Source: Mycobacterium simiae
GTDB taxonomy: Bacteria; Actinomycetota; Actinomycetes; Mycobacteriales; Mycobacteriaceae
DNA length: 64,000 nucleotides
NCBI RefSeq assembly: GCF_010727605.1
Contig: NZ_AP022568.1
Coordinates: 2,480,001 to 2,544,000, forward strand
Reading direction: 5' to 3'
A program made the position numbers and the translations under genes. Every line of letters begins with the position of its first letter. Positions within the stretch are counted from its first letter, which is position 1. This document shows positions 27,475 to 36,253 of the stretch, one piece after another. Under the pieces are notes generated by a model. It saw only the letters and a program-made list of their open reading frames with translations, made no database searches and was not told where the DNA came from.

Positions 27475-28689
27475 ATGCCCCGCGTCGTATCGACCAGAGT
27501 CGGGCTCTATTTCGGATTGCTCCAGCTCGTCTTGGGGCTGGCCTGGGTGGAATACGTCATCTACCTCCCCCGCCTGGCAACACAAGCCGGAATCAAGCCC
27601 GGCGTGGTCGGATGGCTATTGGTATTCGACCAACTCATCTTCGCCGTGTGCGACGGCGTGGCCGGTGCGGCGACCGACCGCGTGGCCCGGGTGATCGGGC
27701 GGGTCGGCAGGATCGTCGCGGCACTGACGGCGATCTCGACGCTGGCCTTTTTGCTACTTCCCCTCGTATCACGTTGCAGCGCACTGCTATTCGTCGCACT
27801 GATCGTCGTGTGGGCTATCACTTCATCCGCCCTGCGCGCGCCACCGCTGACGCTGCTCGGCCGCTATGCACCGGCCGGTCGGCAACCCTGGCTGTCCTCG
27901 CTGTTCGTGGCCGGCGGGGGGCTGGCCACCGCCTCGACGCCGTTGCTCACCGAAAGCATCGCGGCCTACGATCCGCGGATCCTCTTCGCCGCGTCGGCTA
28001 CCGCCGTCTTGGCCGTGACCCTGTCAATTGTCTGGGCCGAAAAGACGCTCGCTTATTCGGCGCCACCCGAGCCCGAGCGCACCGAGTTCTCTGCGCGCCT
28101 GCTGATCGTGTTTTTGGCGGCGATGCTGTTGGCGCAAACCGGGTTTCAATTGCACAACTCGGTCAACTCGCCGGTGTTGTTCGCCAAGTTCGCCGGTCCG
28201 GGCCAACATCTGAGCCTGCTGTTGGTGTTCTGGATCGGCTTCGCGTTGTGCACGCCGGCCGCCTCCCAGCTGGTCGTCCACGTCGGCGGCGCCCGTGTGA
28301 CGCTGGCGGCAGCTGTGCTGGCCGCCGGCGCCGCCGGTGCCGCGGCCCTAGCCACCAATGTGGTCTTGCTCGCGATCGCCCAGTTCATCTGCGGCGCCTC
28401 CTGGGGTTGCGTGATGGTGGGCGCAGTGGTTGCGGCGTTGGCGATCGGCCGCCGCGGCAGGGCGGGCACCGCAGCCGGAGGCCTCTTCTCAATGTTCGCG
28501 GTCGCGACGATGGCGCGCATCGCGCTGGTGACCGCGCACGGGGATCGAGTCCCCGCGGTGGCGTCCGCCTTACCCTGGCTGCCGGCGGTGTCGTGGGTGG
28601 CGGCAGCGCTGCTGCTACTGCCGGTGCTGTCCGCCGAGCGCGCCGCGCAGACTCATCGCCGCGCCCACTCTTCGGCCAGCAGCCGATAG
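27475..28689 (+). CDS. MFS transporter
   Basis: 404 aa from ATG 27475, with AGAAAGGA 5 nt upstream; GTG 27445 is in frame but lacks such a site. About 12 hydrophobic helices; GVAGAATDRVARVIGRVGR matches the cytoplasmic loop-2 region of the major facilitator superfamily. Likely an exporter, substrate unknown. Its last 37 nt overlap the convergent MsnO8-like monooxygenase gene. Confidence 0.82.
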   Translation: MPRVVSTRVGLYFGLLQLVLGLAWVEYVIYLPRLATQAGIKPGVVGWLLVFDQLIFAVCDGVAGAATDRVARVIGRVGRIVAALTAISTLAFLLLPLVSRCSALLFVALIVVWAITSSALRAPPLTLLGRYAPAGRQPWLSSLFVAGGGLATASTPLLTESIAAYDPRILFAASATAVLAVTLSIVWAEKTLAYSAPPEPERTEFSARLLIVFLAAMLLAQTGFQLHNSVNSPVLFAKFAGPGQHLSLLLVFWIGFALCTPAASQLVVHVGGARVTLAAAVLAAGAAGAAALATNVVLLAIAQFICGASWGCVMVGAVVAALAIGRRGRAGTAAGGLFSMFAVATMARIALVTAHGDRVPAVASALPWLPAVSWVAAALLLLPVLSAERAAQTHRRAHSSASSR

Positions 28690-29774
28690 GACCGCACCCT
28701 GTCCCGGTGATCGTGCGTAATTGTGGTCACGATCAGTTCGTCGGCCTGGGTTGCGTCGCGCAGCCGCTCCAGCTGATCGGCGACGTGCACCGGGGAACCG
28801 ATGAATTGCGTGTCGACTCGATCCGCGACCAGTTCGCGTTCGGCGGCGGTCCAGCGGTGCGCCCGCGCCTCGTCCGGGGTCGGGAACGGGATCGCACCGG
28901 CACCGGTGCGAATGCTGTGCACCCACAGCCCGTATCCGGCCGCCAGTTCACCAGCGGTGGCGTCGTCGTCGGCGACGACGACATCCGCCGACACCGCGAC
29001 GTAGGGCCGGTCGAGCTCGGCGGAGGGCCGAAACGCGGCGCGATAAGCGTCGACCGCTTCCAGGACGGCCGCAGGGGCGACGTGGTAGTTTGCGGCGAAT
29101 CGCAGACCTCGGCGCCCGGCGACGGCGGCGCTCTCGCCGCCGCTGCTGCCCAGAATCCACACCTGCAGGTCGGCACCTCCACCGGGTACCACCCGCGCCT
29201 CTTCGCCGTCGGCGGAGTAGGTATCGGCGACCAATGCCAGAATGTCGTCGACCTGCTCGGTGTAATCCTGGGACTCCGCTCCCGGCAACTGCAGCAAGGC
29301 CTGCTGCAGCGCGAAGCGCGGCGACTTCAGCAGCGGCCTCGGATCGAACGGGGCGGGTATCAGCAATCCATTTGCGGTGCGCCCGTTGCTCACCGGGCGC
29401 GACGCGGCCGGCGCGGCGGATCTCGGCTCGCGCGGCTTACCGTTGGAGCGCCCCAGACCGAGGTCGAACCGTCCGGGGTGGGCCGCATCGAGCAATCCGA
29501 ATTCCTCCACCGTGGCCAACGCGGTGCGGTGTCCCATCTGCACCGCCCCCGAACCAAGCCTGATCGTCGTGGTTTCGGCAGCGGTCAGCGCCAACAGCAC
29601 GGCGGGAGAGGTACCGGCGACGCCGGGGTTGAGATGGTGTTCGGCGAACCAATACCGAACGTAGCCAAGACGTTCGGCGTTCTGGGCAAGGTCGATGCTG
29701 TTGCGCAACGCCTGAGCCGCAGTCGATCCCGACGAGATCGGCACCAGGTCGAGGACCCCCAGTTGCGTCGTCAT
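28653..29774 (-). CDS. luciferase-like flavin monooxygenase, MsnO8 family
   Basis: 373 aa from ATG 29774; a longer frame to 30026 overlaps the upstream gene. LGVLDLVPISSGSTAAQAL, YWFAEHHL near residue 45, LGSGAVQMGH and AHPGRFDLGLGRS define the bacterial luciferase fold and point to the MsnO8 subgroup. It should use reduced FMN (or F420) and O2. It is the last gene of a leftward four-monooxygenase cluster; the preceding gene ends 25 nt upstream. Substrate unknown, probably an organosulfur compound given the neighbours. Confidence 0.85.
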   Translation of the reverse strand: MTTQLGVLDLVPISSGSTAAQALRNSIDLAQNAERLGYVRYWFAEHHLNPGVAGTSPAVLLALTAAETTTIRLGSGAVQMGHRTALATVEEFGLLDAAHPGRFDLGLGRSNGKPREPRSAAPAASRPVSNGRTANGLLIPAPFDPRPLLKSPRFALQQALLQLPGAESQDYTEQVDDILALVADTYSADGEEARVVPGGGADLQVWILGSSGGESAAVAGRRGLRFAANYHVAPAAVLEAVDAYRAAFRPSAELDRPYVAVSADVVVADDDATAGELAAGYGLWVHSIRTGAGAIPFPTPDEARAHRWTAAERELVADRVDTQFIGSPVHVADQLERLRDATQADELIVTTITHDHRDRVRSYRLLAEEWARR

Positions 29775-29799
29775 CGCGCGCGGGCGGGCGGGTTGCGTG

Positions 29800-31194
29800 T
29801 CATGAGGCCACCCCGGTCGAGGCATTCGAAGTCCCGGATCGGTCCGGAAGCGGCAGCGGGGCGAGGCCCAGGTGCTCGCGCAGCGTGGTGCCGGTGTAGT
29901 CGGCGCGGAACACGCCCCGCTCCTGAAGCAGCGGTACCACCCGGTCGACGAACGGATCGAGTCCGCCGGGCGTGATGTGCGGGACGAGGATGAATCCGTC
30001 GCTGGCATCAGCCTGCACGAAATCATTGATCGTCGCGGCGACGGTCTGCGCTGACCCGATGAATGACTGGCGCCCGGTCACCTCGACGATGAGCTCGCGC
30101 GTGGTCAGGTTCTCCGCCTCGGCCTTGGCTCGCCACTCGTTGGCGATCGCGATCGGGTCGCCGAACATGCGGACGCTGGCCCGTCCGCGCGAGATGGTGT
30201 TCTCGCCGACCACCGGATCGACCGCGGGTAACGGCCCGTCCGGGTCATGGTCGGAGAGGTCCCGATTCCAGAGTTGTTCGAGGAACTTGATCGCGGTTTG
30301 CGGCGACACCTGGGCAAGACGCACCTCGTAGGCGATGTCGGCGGCCTCGGTGTCGGTGTCACCGATCACAAAGGTCGCGGCGGGCAGGATCAGCAAGTCC
30401 GCACGCCGGCGACCGTAGCGGGCGAGCCGCCCCTTGACGTCTTCGTAAAACGCTTGTCCGGCACCCAGAGTGCTATGCCTGGAAAAGATCGCGTCCGCGG
30501 CGGCCGCGGCGAACTCGCGACCCTGTTCGGAATCGCCGGCCTGAAAGATCACCGGCCGGCCCTGGGGACTGCGCGGAACGTTGAATCGGCCCCGAATGTC
30601 GAAGTGCCCATCTTTGTGGGCGAACGCGCCGGCCTGCGGGTCGGACAGGAAGACGCCGGTCCGCTTGTTCGCCTCGATCTCGTCGCCGCGCCAGGAGTCG
30701 AAGAGTTCGTTGGCGGTCTGCAGAAACGTCTTGGCCCGCTCGTATCGTTGGTCTTCCGCTAAGAAGCCGCCGCGCCGGAAGTTCTCGCCGGTAAAGGCAT
30801 CCCACGAGGTGACGACATTCCAGGCGGCACGGCCGGCGGAGAGATGGTCCAGGGACGCGAATTGCCGCGCCACCTCGTAGGGCTCGTTGAAGGTCGTGTT
30901 GATGGTGCCGGTCAGCCCGAGCCGGTCGGTCACCGCGGCGAGTGCGGCAAGGATAGTGAAGGTGTCGGGACGCCCCACCACGTCGAGGTCGTAAATCTGG
31001 CCGTTCTGTTCCCGCAGCCGCAGCCCCTCGGCGAGGAACAAGAAATCGAACTTGCCGCGCTCCGCGGTCTGCGCGAACTGCGCGAACGAGCTGAACTCGA
31101 TGTGACTTCCGGCCGCCGGGTCACTCCACACCGTTGTGTTGTTGACACCCGGGAAATGCGCCGCGAGGTGGATTTGCTTGATGGGCTCGGTCAT
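29800..31194 (-). CDS. FMN-dependent monooxygenase, NtaA/SnaA/DszA family
   Basis: 464 aa, normal for the NtaA/SnaA/DszA/DmoA group of FMNH2-dependent monooxygenases. Landmarks: HLAAHFPGVNNTTVW, EFSSFAQFAQTAERGKFDFL, NTTFNEPYEVARQFASLDHL and SAGRAAWNVVTSWD. Members cleave C-N or C-S bonds in nitrilotriacetate, dimethyl sulfide or dibenzothiophene sulfone. It needs a flavin reductase, which is not in the cluster. It follows the 31214-32413 gene by 19 nt. Confidence 0.9.
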   Translation of the reverse strand: MTEPIKQIHLAAHFPGVNNTTVWSDPAAGSHIEFSSFAQFAQTAERGKFDFLFLAEGLRLREQNGQIYDLDVVGRPDTFTILAALAAVTDRLGLTGTINTTFNEPYEVARQFASLDHLSAGRAAWNVVTSWDAFTGENFRRGGFLAEDQRYERAKTFLQTANELFDSWRGDEIEANKRTGVFLSDPQAGAFAHKDGHFDIRGRFNVPRSPQGRPVIFQAGDSEQGREFAAAAADAIFSRHSTLGAGQAFYEDVKGRLARYGRRRADLLILPAATFVIGDTDTEAADIAYEVRLAQVSPQTAIKFLEQLWNRDLSDHDPDGPLPAVDPVVGENTISRGRASVRMFGDPIAIANEWRAKAEAENLTTRELIVEVTGRQSFIGSAQTVAATINDFVQADASDGFILVPHITPGGLDPFVDRVVPLLQERGVFRADYTGTTLREHLGLAPLPLPDRSGTSNASTGVAS

Positions 31195-31213
31195 TCGAAG
31201 GTCCTCGGCTGTC

Positions 31214-32413
31214 TCAGGCGGTCGCGTAGCGGTTGGCGGGCCGGGGCAATCCGAGCAGCCCGCGAAGTGTGCTGGCGCCGTAGCCGTCCCGGAACCGCCC
31301 CCGTCGACGCAAGTCCGGTATCAGCACCTCGGTGATCTGGATGAGGTCATGCGGCAGCGCGGCGGGGCGTAGCCGGAACCCCGAGAGTCCGGCCGCGTGC
31401 CACTCCGTCAACAACTCCGCCAGTTGCGCCGGCGTCCCGACGAAAGTCTCGGCATCACTGTGGTATTCACCACCGGCGCGGGCGTCGAGTCGGCTGCGCC
31501 GAGCCTGCGCCGTTGCGGCAGAATCGTCGAGGAACACCAACAGATCCGCGAAGACGTGTACTGGGTCAGCCCGGGGACCCCGCTGCAGCGCGCCGATCTC
31601 GGCGGTGATGTCGATCGCCTGCGCCGCGGTGTGCGGCGTGACGAAGCCGACGTCGGCGCCGTCGGCGATGAGTTGATAGGACGCGGTGCCGTGCCCCAGT
31701 GCGGCGACGATCGGCTGACCCTGGGGTGGACGCGGCGTGATCGAGGGGCCCTTGACCGAGAACCATCGGCCCGCAAAGTCGATGTAGTGCAGCTTGTTCC
31801 GGTCGATGAACCGTCCGGTGCTGACGTCCCGGATTTCGGCGTCGTCCTCCCAGCTGTCCCACAGCCGGCGCATTACTTCGACATAATCGGCTGCCTCGGC
31901 GAGCAACTCGCCGATTTGCCGGGCTGCCGCGGGATCGTCGACCGCACCGGCGGTCAGGTGGCGCAGCGTGCGGCGCCCGAAATTTGCGGCCACGTCCTGG
32001 CGGCCCGAGACCTGGATTCTGACTCCGGCCCGTCCGGTGCTGACATAGTCCAAAGTCGCGATCGACTTCGACACGTGGAACGGCTCGGTGTGGGTCACGA
32101 TCGCCGTCGGTATGAGCCCGATTCCCTTGGTGCGCGGCGCGATTCGGGAGGCAATGAGCACCGCGTCGAGCAGACCACGGACCCGGTCGGTGCGGTCGTC
32201 GGGCTCGACAGGGTCGTCGGACTGCAGTGTCAGCGCATCTTCGATCGTCACGAAGTCCAGCGCTGCGCGTTCGGCTTCTTCGACCAGGTCGGCCCAGTAG
32301 CCCGCGCTGAACAGGTCGTCGGGACGGGCGTCGTCCTCTCGCCACGCCGCGGGGTGCCAGCCGGCACCGTTCAACGCCACGGCAAGGTGGATGAGACTCG
32401 ACGAATCGGGCAT
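31214..32413 (-). CDS. LLM-class flavin-dependent monooxygenase
   Basis: 399 aa. The luciferase-like fold is shown by YWADLVEEAERAALDFVTIED, TKGIGLIPTAIVTHTEPFHV, ATLDYVSTGRAGVRIQVSG and PQGQPIVAALGHGTA. It is a relative of the NtaA group often found paired with an NtaA-type gene, as here. ATG 32413 lies 60 nt downstream of the CC-containing 19-aa leader ORF, and the gap has a CCCC-GCC-GGGG hairpin that could serve attenuation. Substrate unknown. Confidence 0.87.
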   Translation of the reverse strand: MPDSSSLIHLAVALNGAGWHPAAWREDDARPDDLFSAGYWADLVEEAERAALDFVTIEDALTLQSDDPVEPDDRTDRVRGLLDAVLIASRIAPRTKGIGLIPTAIVTHTEPFHVSKSIATLDYVSTGRAGVRIQVSGRQDVAANFGRRTLRHLTAGAVDDPAAARQIGELLAEAADYVEVMRRLWDSWEDDAEIRDVSTGRFIDRNKLHYIDFAGRWFSVKGPSITPRPPQGQPIVAALGHGTASYQLIADGADVGFVTPHTAAQAIDITAEIGALQRGPRADPVHVFADLLVFLDDSAATAQARRSRLDARAGGEYHSDAETFVGTPAQLAELLTEWHAAGLSGFRLRPAALPHDLIQITEVLIPDLRRRGRFRDGYGASTLRGLLGLPRPANRYATA

Positions 32414-32473
32414 CGGCAGAACCGCTCTCGTAATCGATGCGACCGGATTCCCCGGCGGGGTCGTCCGTTGGTG

Positions 32474-32533
32474 CTAGCTGGCCGCCGCGCACGCAAGACG
32501 TGCCGGCGGCCGACAACACAGGGCAATCCGCAT
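32474..32533 (-). CDS. 19-aa Cys-containing leader peptide (candidate cysteine attenuator)
   Basis: MRIALCCRPPARLACAAAS then TAG. The ATG (32533-32531) has GGGAGG 5 nt upstream, a strong ribosome site for such a short ORF. Adjacent CC plus a third Cys fit the short Cys-containing ORFs that precede mycobacterial sulfur genes and sense cysteine-tRNA supply by ribosome stalling. The next gene, a flavin monooxygenase, begins 60 nt downstream, and a short GC hairpin lies between. Coding and regulatory role are inferred from sequence and context. Confidence 0.65.
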   Translation of the reverse strand: MRIALCCRPPARLACAAAS

Positions 32534-32701
32534 CGGTGCCTCCCGCTGTTTCGGCTTGTCGCTGCTACGCAACCCAACTGTAGCCAGCGCGACGGGATCG
32601 CGCCGGGGACCGCGAGCGCTGTATCCGCCCGTTACGCAGCGGCGGTGTTGAAATCATGCGGATCGCAACTGGTGGCCGGCGACCCGGCGGGCGTGTTCCC
32701 G

Positions 32702-33805
32702 CTACGCCGAAGCGCGGCGGAGATCGTCTTCGGCCAGCAGGGGCAGCACACCCTCGGCGAACCAGTACGCCTCCTCTAGATGCGGGTAGCCGGAGAGGAT
32801 GAATTCGTCGAAGCCCACCGCGTGATATTCGCGGATCAGGTTGGCAACTTCTCGATGACTGCCCACCAGCGCGGTCCCGGCACCACCGCGGACCAGGCCG
32901 ACTCCGGCCCACAAATTCGGGTAGATCTCCAGCTTGTCGAGGCGGCCGCCGTGCAGCGCCGTCATTCGCCGCTGGCCCTCGGATTCGGATTTGGCGTGCA
33001 GCGCCGTGGCTTTGGCGATTTGCTCTGCGGTCAGGTCGTCGAGCAAGTCGTTGGCGACGGCCCAGGCCGCGGCGGAGGTGTCGCGGCTGATGGTGTGCAG
33101 GCGAATCCCGAACCGGATGTTGCGGCCGTGCGCGGCGGCTTCCATCCTGACCTTGTCGATCTTGGCCGCGGCGGCCTGCGGCGGCTCGCCCCAGGTCAGA
33201 TAAACATCCGCGAATTGACCCGCGATCGGCAGGGCGGCGGCGGAGGAGCCGCCAAAATAAATCCCGGGCAGGGGATCCGGCGGGGCCGACACCCGAGCAT
33301 CCTCGACGGTGTAGTACTTGCCGGCGAAGTTGACCGATTCCTGCGTCCACACCGAGGTGACGACCTGGAGGAATTCGGCCGTGCGTGCATAACGCTCGTC
33401 ATGACCGAGGTAGTCGCCGAAACGGCGTTGCTCGGCATCGTCGCTACCACTGACGACGTTGAGCAACACCCGGCCCTCGGAAAATCGTTGCAACGTCGCG
33501 GTCTGCTGCGCGGCCAGCGTCGGCGGCACCAACCCGGGACGAAACGCGACGAGAAACTTCAGCTTCTCGGTCTCGGCCAGCAATGCGGCCGAGGTCAGCC
33601 ATGCGTCCTCACACCAAGTCCCGGTCGGCGTCAGCACGCCTTCGTAACCGAGCCGGTCGGCCGCGCGAGCGACCTCGGCAAGGTAGCGCCGGCTCGGCGC
33701 GCGATACCCGTCCGGCAGATCGCGATTCGACGAAGCATGTGACCCGCCGACGATCGAGCGGCTGTCGCCGGTGGTCGGCAGAAACCAGAAAAATTTCGGA
33801 GCCAT
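32702..33805 (-). CDS. SsuD-like alkanesulfonate monooxygenase
   Basis: 367 aa from ATG 33805. FFWFLPTTGDSRSI, PTGTWCEDAWLTSAALLAET, FLVAFRPGLVPPTLAAQQTAT and GRVLLNVVSGSDDAEQRRFGD match FMNH2-dependent alkanesulfonate monooxygenases, which release sulfite from sulfonates. It provides the intracellular step for substrates brought in by SsuABC-type importers such as those at both ends of this window. TAGCTT (33819-33814) ends 8 nt before the ATG and there is no Shine-Dalgarno, so a near-leaderless message is possible. The longer frame to 34234 runs into the divergent acetyltransferase and is rejected. Confidence 0.88.
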   Translation of the reverse strand: MAPKFFWFLPTTGDSRSIVGGSHASSNRDLPDGYRAPSRRYLAEVARAADRLGYEGVLTPTGTWCEDAWLTSAALLAETEKLKFLVAFRPGLVPPTLAAQQTATLQRFSEGRVLLNVVSGSDDAEQRRFGDYLGHDERYARTAEFLQVVTSVWTQESVNFAGKYYTVEDARVSAPPDPLPGIYFGGSSAAALPIAGQFADVYLTWGEPPQAAAAKIDKVRMEAAAHGRNIRFGIRLHTISRDTSAAAWAVANDLLDDLTAEQIAKATALHAKSESEGQRRMTALHGGRLDKLEIYPNLWAGVGLVRGGAGTALVGSHREVANLIREYHAVGFDEFILSGYPHLEEAYWFAEGVLPLLAEDDLRRASA

Positions 33806-33928
33806 CAATCGCCAAGCTAGGGGTCGGACAGCCGGAGAACAAATTGGCTCCACGGGTCCGACCGGTGCCTTGCCACTCCCGTGCGGGGCGATCGTTGCCA
33901 GCCGTGCTGCGCGCGTCATGATTGCCCG

Positions 33929-35146
33929 ATGACGACCGAGATCCGGGTTCTCGACGGCGAAGAAGAGCTTCTGGCCGCGGCCAACGTGTTTCGCGCCGCG
34001 ATGGTGGGTTTCCCGCCCATATCGGATCTGCCGCCCGGGCAAATCACCAAACTGCTCGATCCGGGCCGTACCGTCGGCGCATTCGTCGACGGACAACTGG
34101 CCGGCACCGCGGACGCGGCGACGAGCACGATGACCCTGCCCGGCGGCGCCGTGGTGGACCACGCCGCCGTCACACATATCGGTGTGTTGCCGACGTTCAC
34201 CCGCAGAGGAGTCGCCACCGGCCTGATCCGCCATCAGCTCGACGACATCGCGGCACGCGGTGAGGTAGTGGCGTCGTTGCGGGCATCGGAGGCCACGATC
34301 TACGAGCGATACGGGTACGGTGTGGCCAGTTCGGCGCAGAGCGTTGAGATTCAGACGGCGCGGGCAACATTTCGCCCCGGCGTCGGTTCGGGCGGTCCGG
34401 TCCGGTTACTGCCGGCCGCCGAAGCTTGGGACAGCCTGCCGCGCATCTATGACACGCATCGCCCGTCCCGGCCCGGCACCATCGCTCGCCCCGGTGTCTG
34501 GTGGGAGGGTGTCCGGCTACGCACCGAATCATCCTCGGGCGCTTGGTATGTCGCGGTGCACGGCGCCCCGGGGGCCGAATCAGGATTCGTCCGTTACCGC
34601 CCCGTCGACACCGAGAGGTGGTTCGTCAGCAACCAGCGCACCATCGTCGTCGAGGACTTCTTCGCCCCCTCCACCGATGCGTACCTCGGTCTGCTGCGGT
34701 TCCTGCTCGGCCTGGATCTCATTGACCGGGTGAGGTTTTGGATGCTGCCCGTCGACGATCCGCTGCCGTCGTTGCTGGTCGACCGCCGTGCGGTCACGGT
34801 GACCGCCATGCTCGACGAAACCTGGCTACGTGTCGTCGATGCCGAGCGTGCGCTGGCGGCACGCAGCTACTCTGGCGGCGGGGCCGTCACGATCGCCGTC
34901 AACGACCCGCTGCTGCCCGGGAATTCGGCAACCTTCGCGATCAGCGATGACGGCGCCCAGCCGACCACCCACCGGGCCGATCTGCACGTCGGCATCGAGG
35001 GCCTGGGCGCCGTGCTGCTCGGTGGCACGACCTGGCGCAGTCTCGCCCTGGCCGGGCTGGCCCGGACCGACGATCAGCACGCGGTGGCCGTGGCCGATCG
35101 ACTGTTTGCGGCGCCCGACGCACCCTACGCCGGGACGTTCTTCTGA
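33929..35146 (+). CDS. Eis-like GNAT N-acetyltransferase
   Basis: 405 aa from ATG 33929. The N-terminal GNAT domain has THIGVLPTFTRRGVATGLI, the acetyl-CoA-binding loop, and ATIYERYGYG with the Tyr used as general acid in Eis proteins. A second GNAT-like and a C-terminal SCP2-like domain follow, and the protein ends AGTFF, with a terminal Phe carboxylate as in Eis. Eis enzymes acetylate amines, including aminoglycosides and protein lysines. It is divergent from the SsuD-like gene, about 123 bp apart. Physiological substrate unknown. Confidence 0.88.
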   Translation: MTTEIRVLDGEEELLAAANVFRAAMVGFPPISDLPPGQITKLLDPGRTVGAFVDGQLAGTADAATSTMTLPGGAVVDHAAVTHIGVLPTFTRRGVATGLIRHQLDDIAARGEVVASLRASEATIYERYGYGVASSAQSVEIQTARATFRPGVGSGGPVRLLPAAEAWDSLPRIYDTHRPSRPGTIARPGVWWEGVRLRTESSSGAWYVAVHGAPGAESGFVRYRPVDTERWFVSNQRTIVVEDFFAPSTDAYLGLLRFLLGLDLIDRVRFWMLPVDDPLPSLLVDRRAVTVTAMLDETWLRVVDAERALAARSYSGGGAVTIAVNDPLLPGNSATFAISDDGAQPTTHRADLHVGIEGLGAVLLGGTTWRSLALAGLARTDDQHAVAVADRLFAAPDAPYAGTFF

Positions 35147-35198
35147 CCTCGCTTTCCCCGCCGGACCTGATTTGACACTGGCCCGTGACCCGGATACG

Positions 35199-36134
35199 TC
35201 AGGGGGCACAGCGCTGCATCACCAGCCGCACCCCGGCCACGACCAGGTCGGGCTGGTGAATTTGGATGAAGTGATCACTGCCCGTCGCGATCAGGTGCGG
35301 TGTCTGCGGCCGCAGCCCGATCAGCGCCGCCGTGCCGCCCCGCCAGGCATCTTCCAATTGCGCACTCTGTTCGGCCGACACGGTGCCGGGAACCGCGAAC
35401 GGTTCGGTCCTGGTCAACACCACGGTCGGAACCGGCGGGAACGGCGGTGCCGCGGCAATCTGTGCGACGCTCTTGTCGATATCGATCACCTCGAACGTGG
35501 GCGCAGCCGCGAACTGCGGCAACGGTTCATCCAATTGCTGGCGGTAGATCGGCCACGCCGATCCCAGCAGGCCGGGTATCTCGGCGCCGAAAGCATCCAC
35601 GAACACCACACCCTTCACCTGCTCGGGGTAGGTCTGCGCATAAAGGCGGACGAACAGCCCGCCCAACGAATGTCCGGCCAGGACATACGGACCGGGGATA
35701 TGGGCGGCGGCCAGCAACGCATGCAGGTCTTCGACCACGTCCCGCGCGCTACGTGGCATCGGAACCGGCGAACTGCGGTCGGTAATGCTGGGCGGGTCGG
35801 GATAGCGCAGCGTGCCGGGCCGGTCGTAGGCGCAGACGCGATGTTCGTCGGCCAGCGCAGGCAGCACCGCGGGCCCCACCGCCGGGGCGGCCGCGTCGGA
35901 CTGGCCCCAGGGATCCGACGAATTGTGATAGCCCGAGTCCAAAATGACTGTCGGCGAACCTCTTCCGTGACATTCGAGGTACATGTGCCGTCCGTTGCCG
36001 ATGTCGATCGGGCCGGCGAAGTCACCGCCACCGGATGCCGTTGCGCCACGATGGTTCACTGCGGCGCAGCCCACCAGCACCGCTAGCAGTCCGACATACA
36101 CGCCGGTCTTCCAGATCTCCCACACTGCCCGCAT
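35199..36134 (-). CDS. alpha/beta-hydrolase lipoprotein
   Basis: 311 aa. The N-terminal signal ends in the lipobox VLVGC (C about 23), so it should be anchored outside the membrane. Hydrolase motifs: ILDSGYHNSS near the oxyanion region, AYDRPGTLRYPDPP, nucleophile elbow AGHSLGG, FVDAFGAE for the acid and SDHFIQIHQP for the catalytic His. Likely an esterase or peptidase-like hydrolase; substrate unknown. It converges with the acetyltransferase gene, 52 nt apart. Confidence 0.85.
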   Translation of the reverse strand: MRAVWEIWKTGVYVGLLAVLVGCAAVNHRGATASGGGDFAGPIDIGNGRHMYLECHGRGSPTVILDSGYHNSSDPWGQSDAAAPAVGPAVLPALADEHRVCAYDRPGTLRYPDPPSITDRSSPVPMPRSARDVVEDLHALLAAAHIPGPYVLAGHSLGGLFVRLYAQTYPEQVKGVVFVDAFGAEIPGLLGSAWPIYRQQLDEPLPQFAAAPTFEVIDIDKSVAQIAAAPPFPPVPTVVLTRTEPFAVPGTVSAEQSAQLEDAWRGGTAALIGLRPQTPHLIATGSDHFIQIHQPDLVVAGVRLVMQRCAP

Positions 36135-36253
36135 CGCGCTATTGTGCGGCCAAGCGCCGTGCGTGGCGGCATAGTGAGGCTATTACGACAACGGCGCGTC
36201 GCTGCGGAGCTCACGTTTTCCCGGGCTCGGTGACGGCGGGAGATAATGCACGG

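Noticed and set aside
27612..29975. 787-codon rightward open frame
   Set aside because: It is out of frame with the MFS gene and antisense to the MsnO8-like gene; Arg/Gly/Ala-rich composition typical of a high-GC shadow.
31397..32779. 460-codon rightward open frame
   Set aside because: Antisense to a well-supported flavin monooxygenase.
33806..34234. Long N-terminal extension of the SsuD-like protein
   Set aside because: Antisense to the Eis-like gene; family proteins begin near the chosen ATG.
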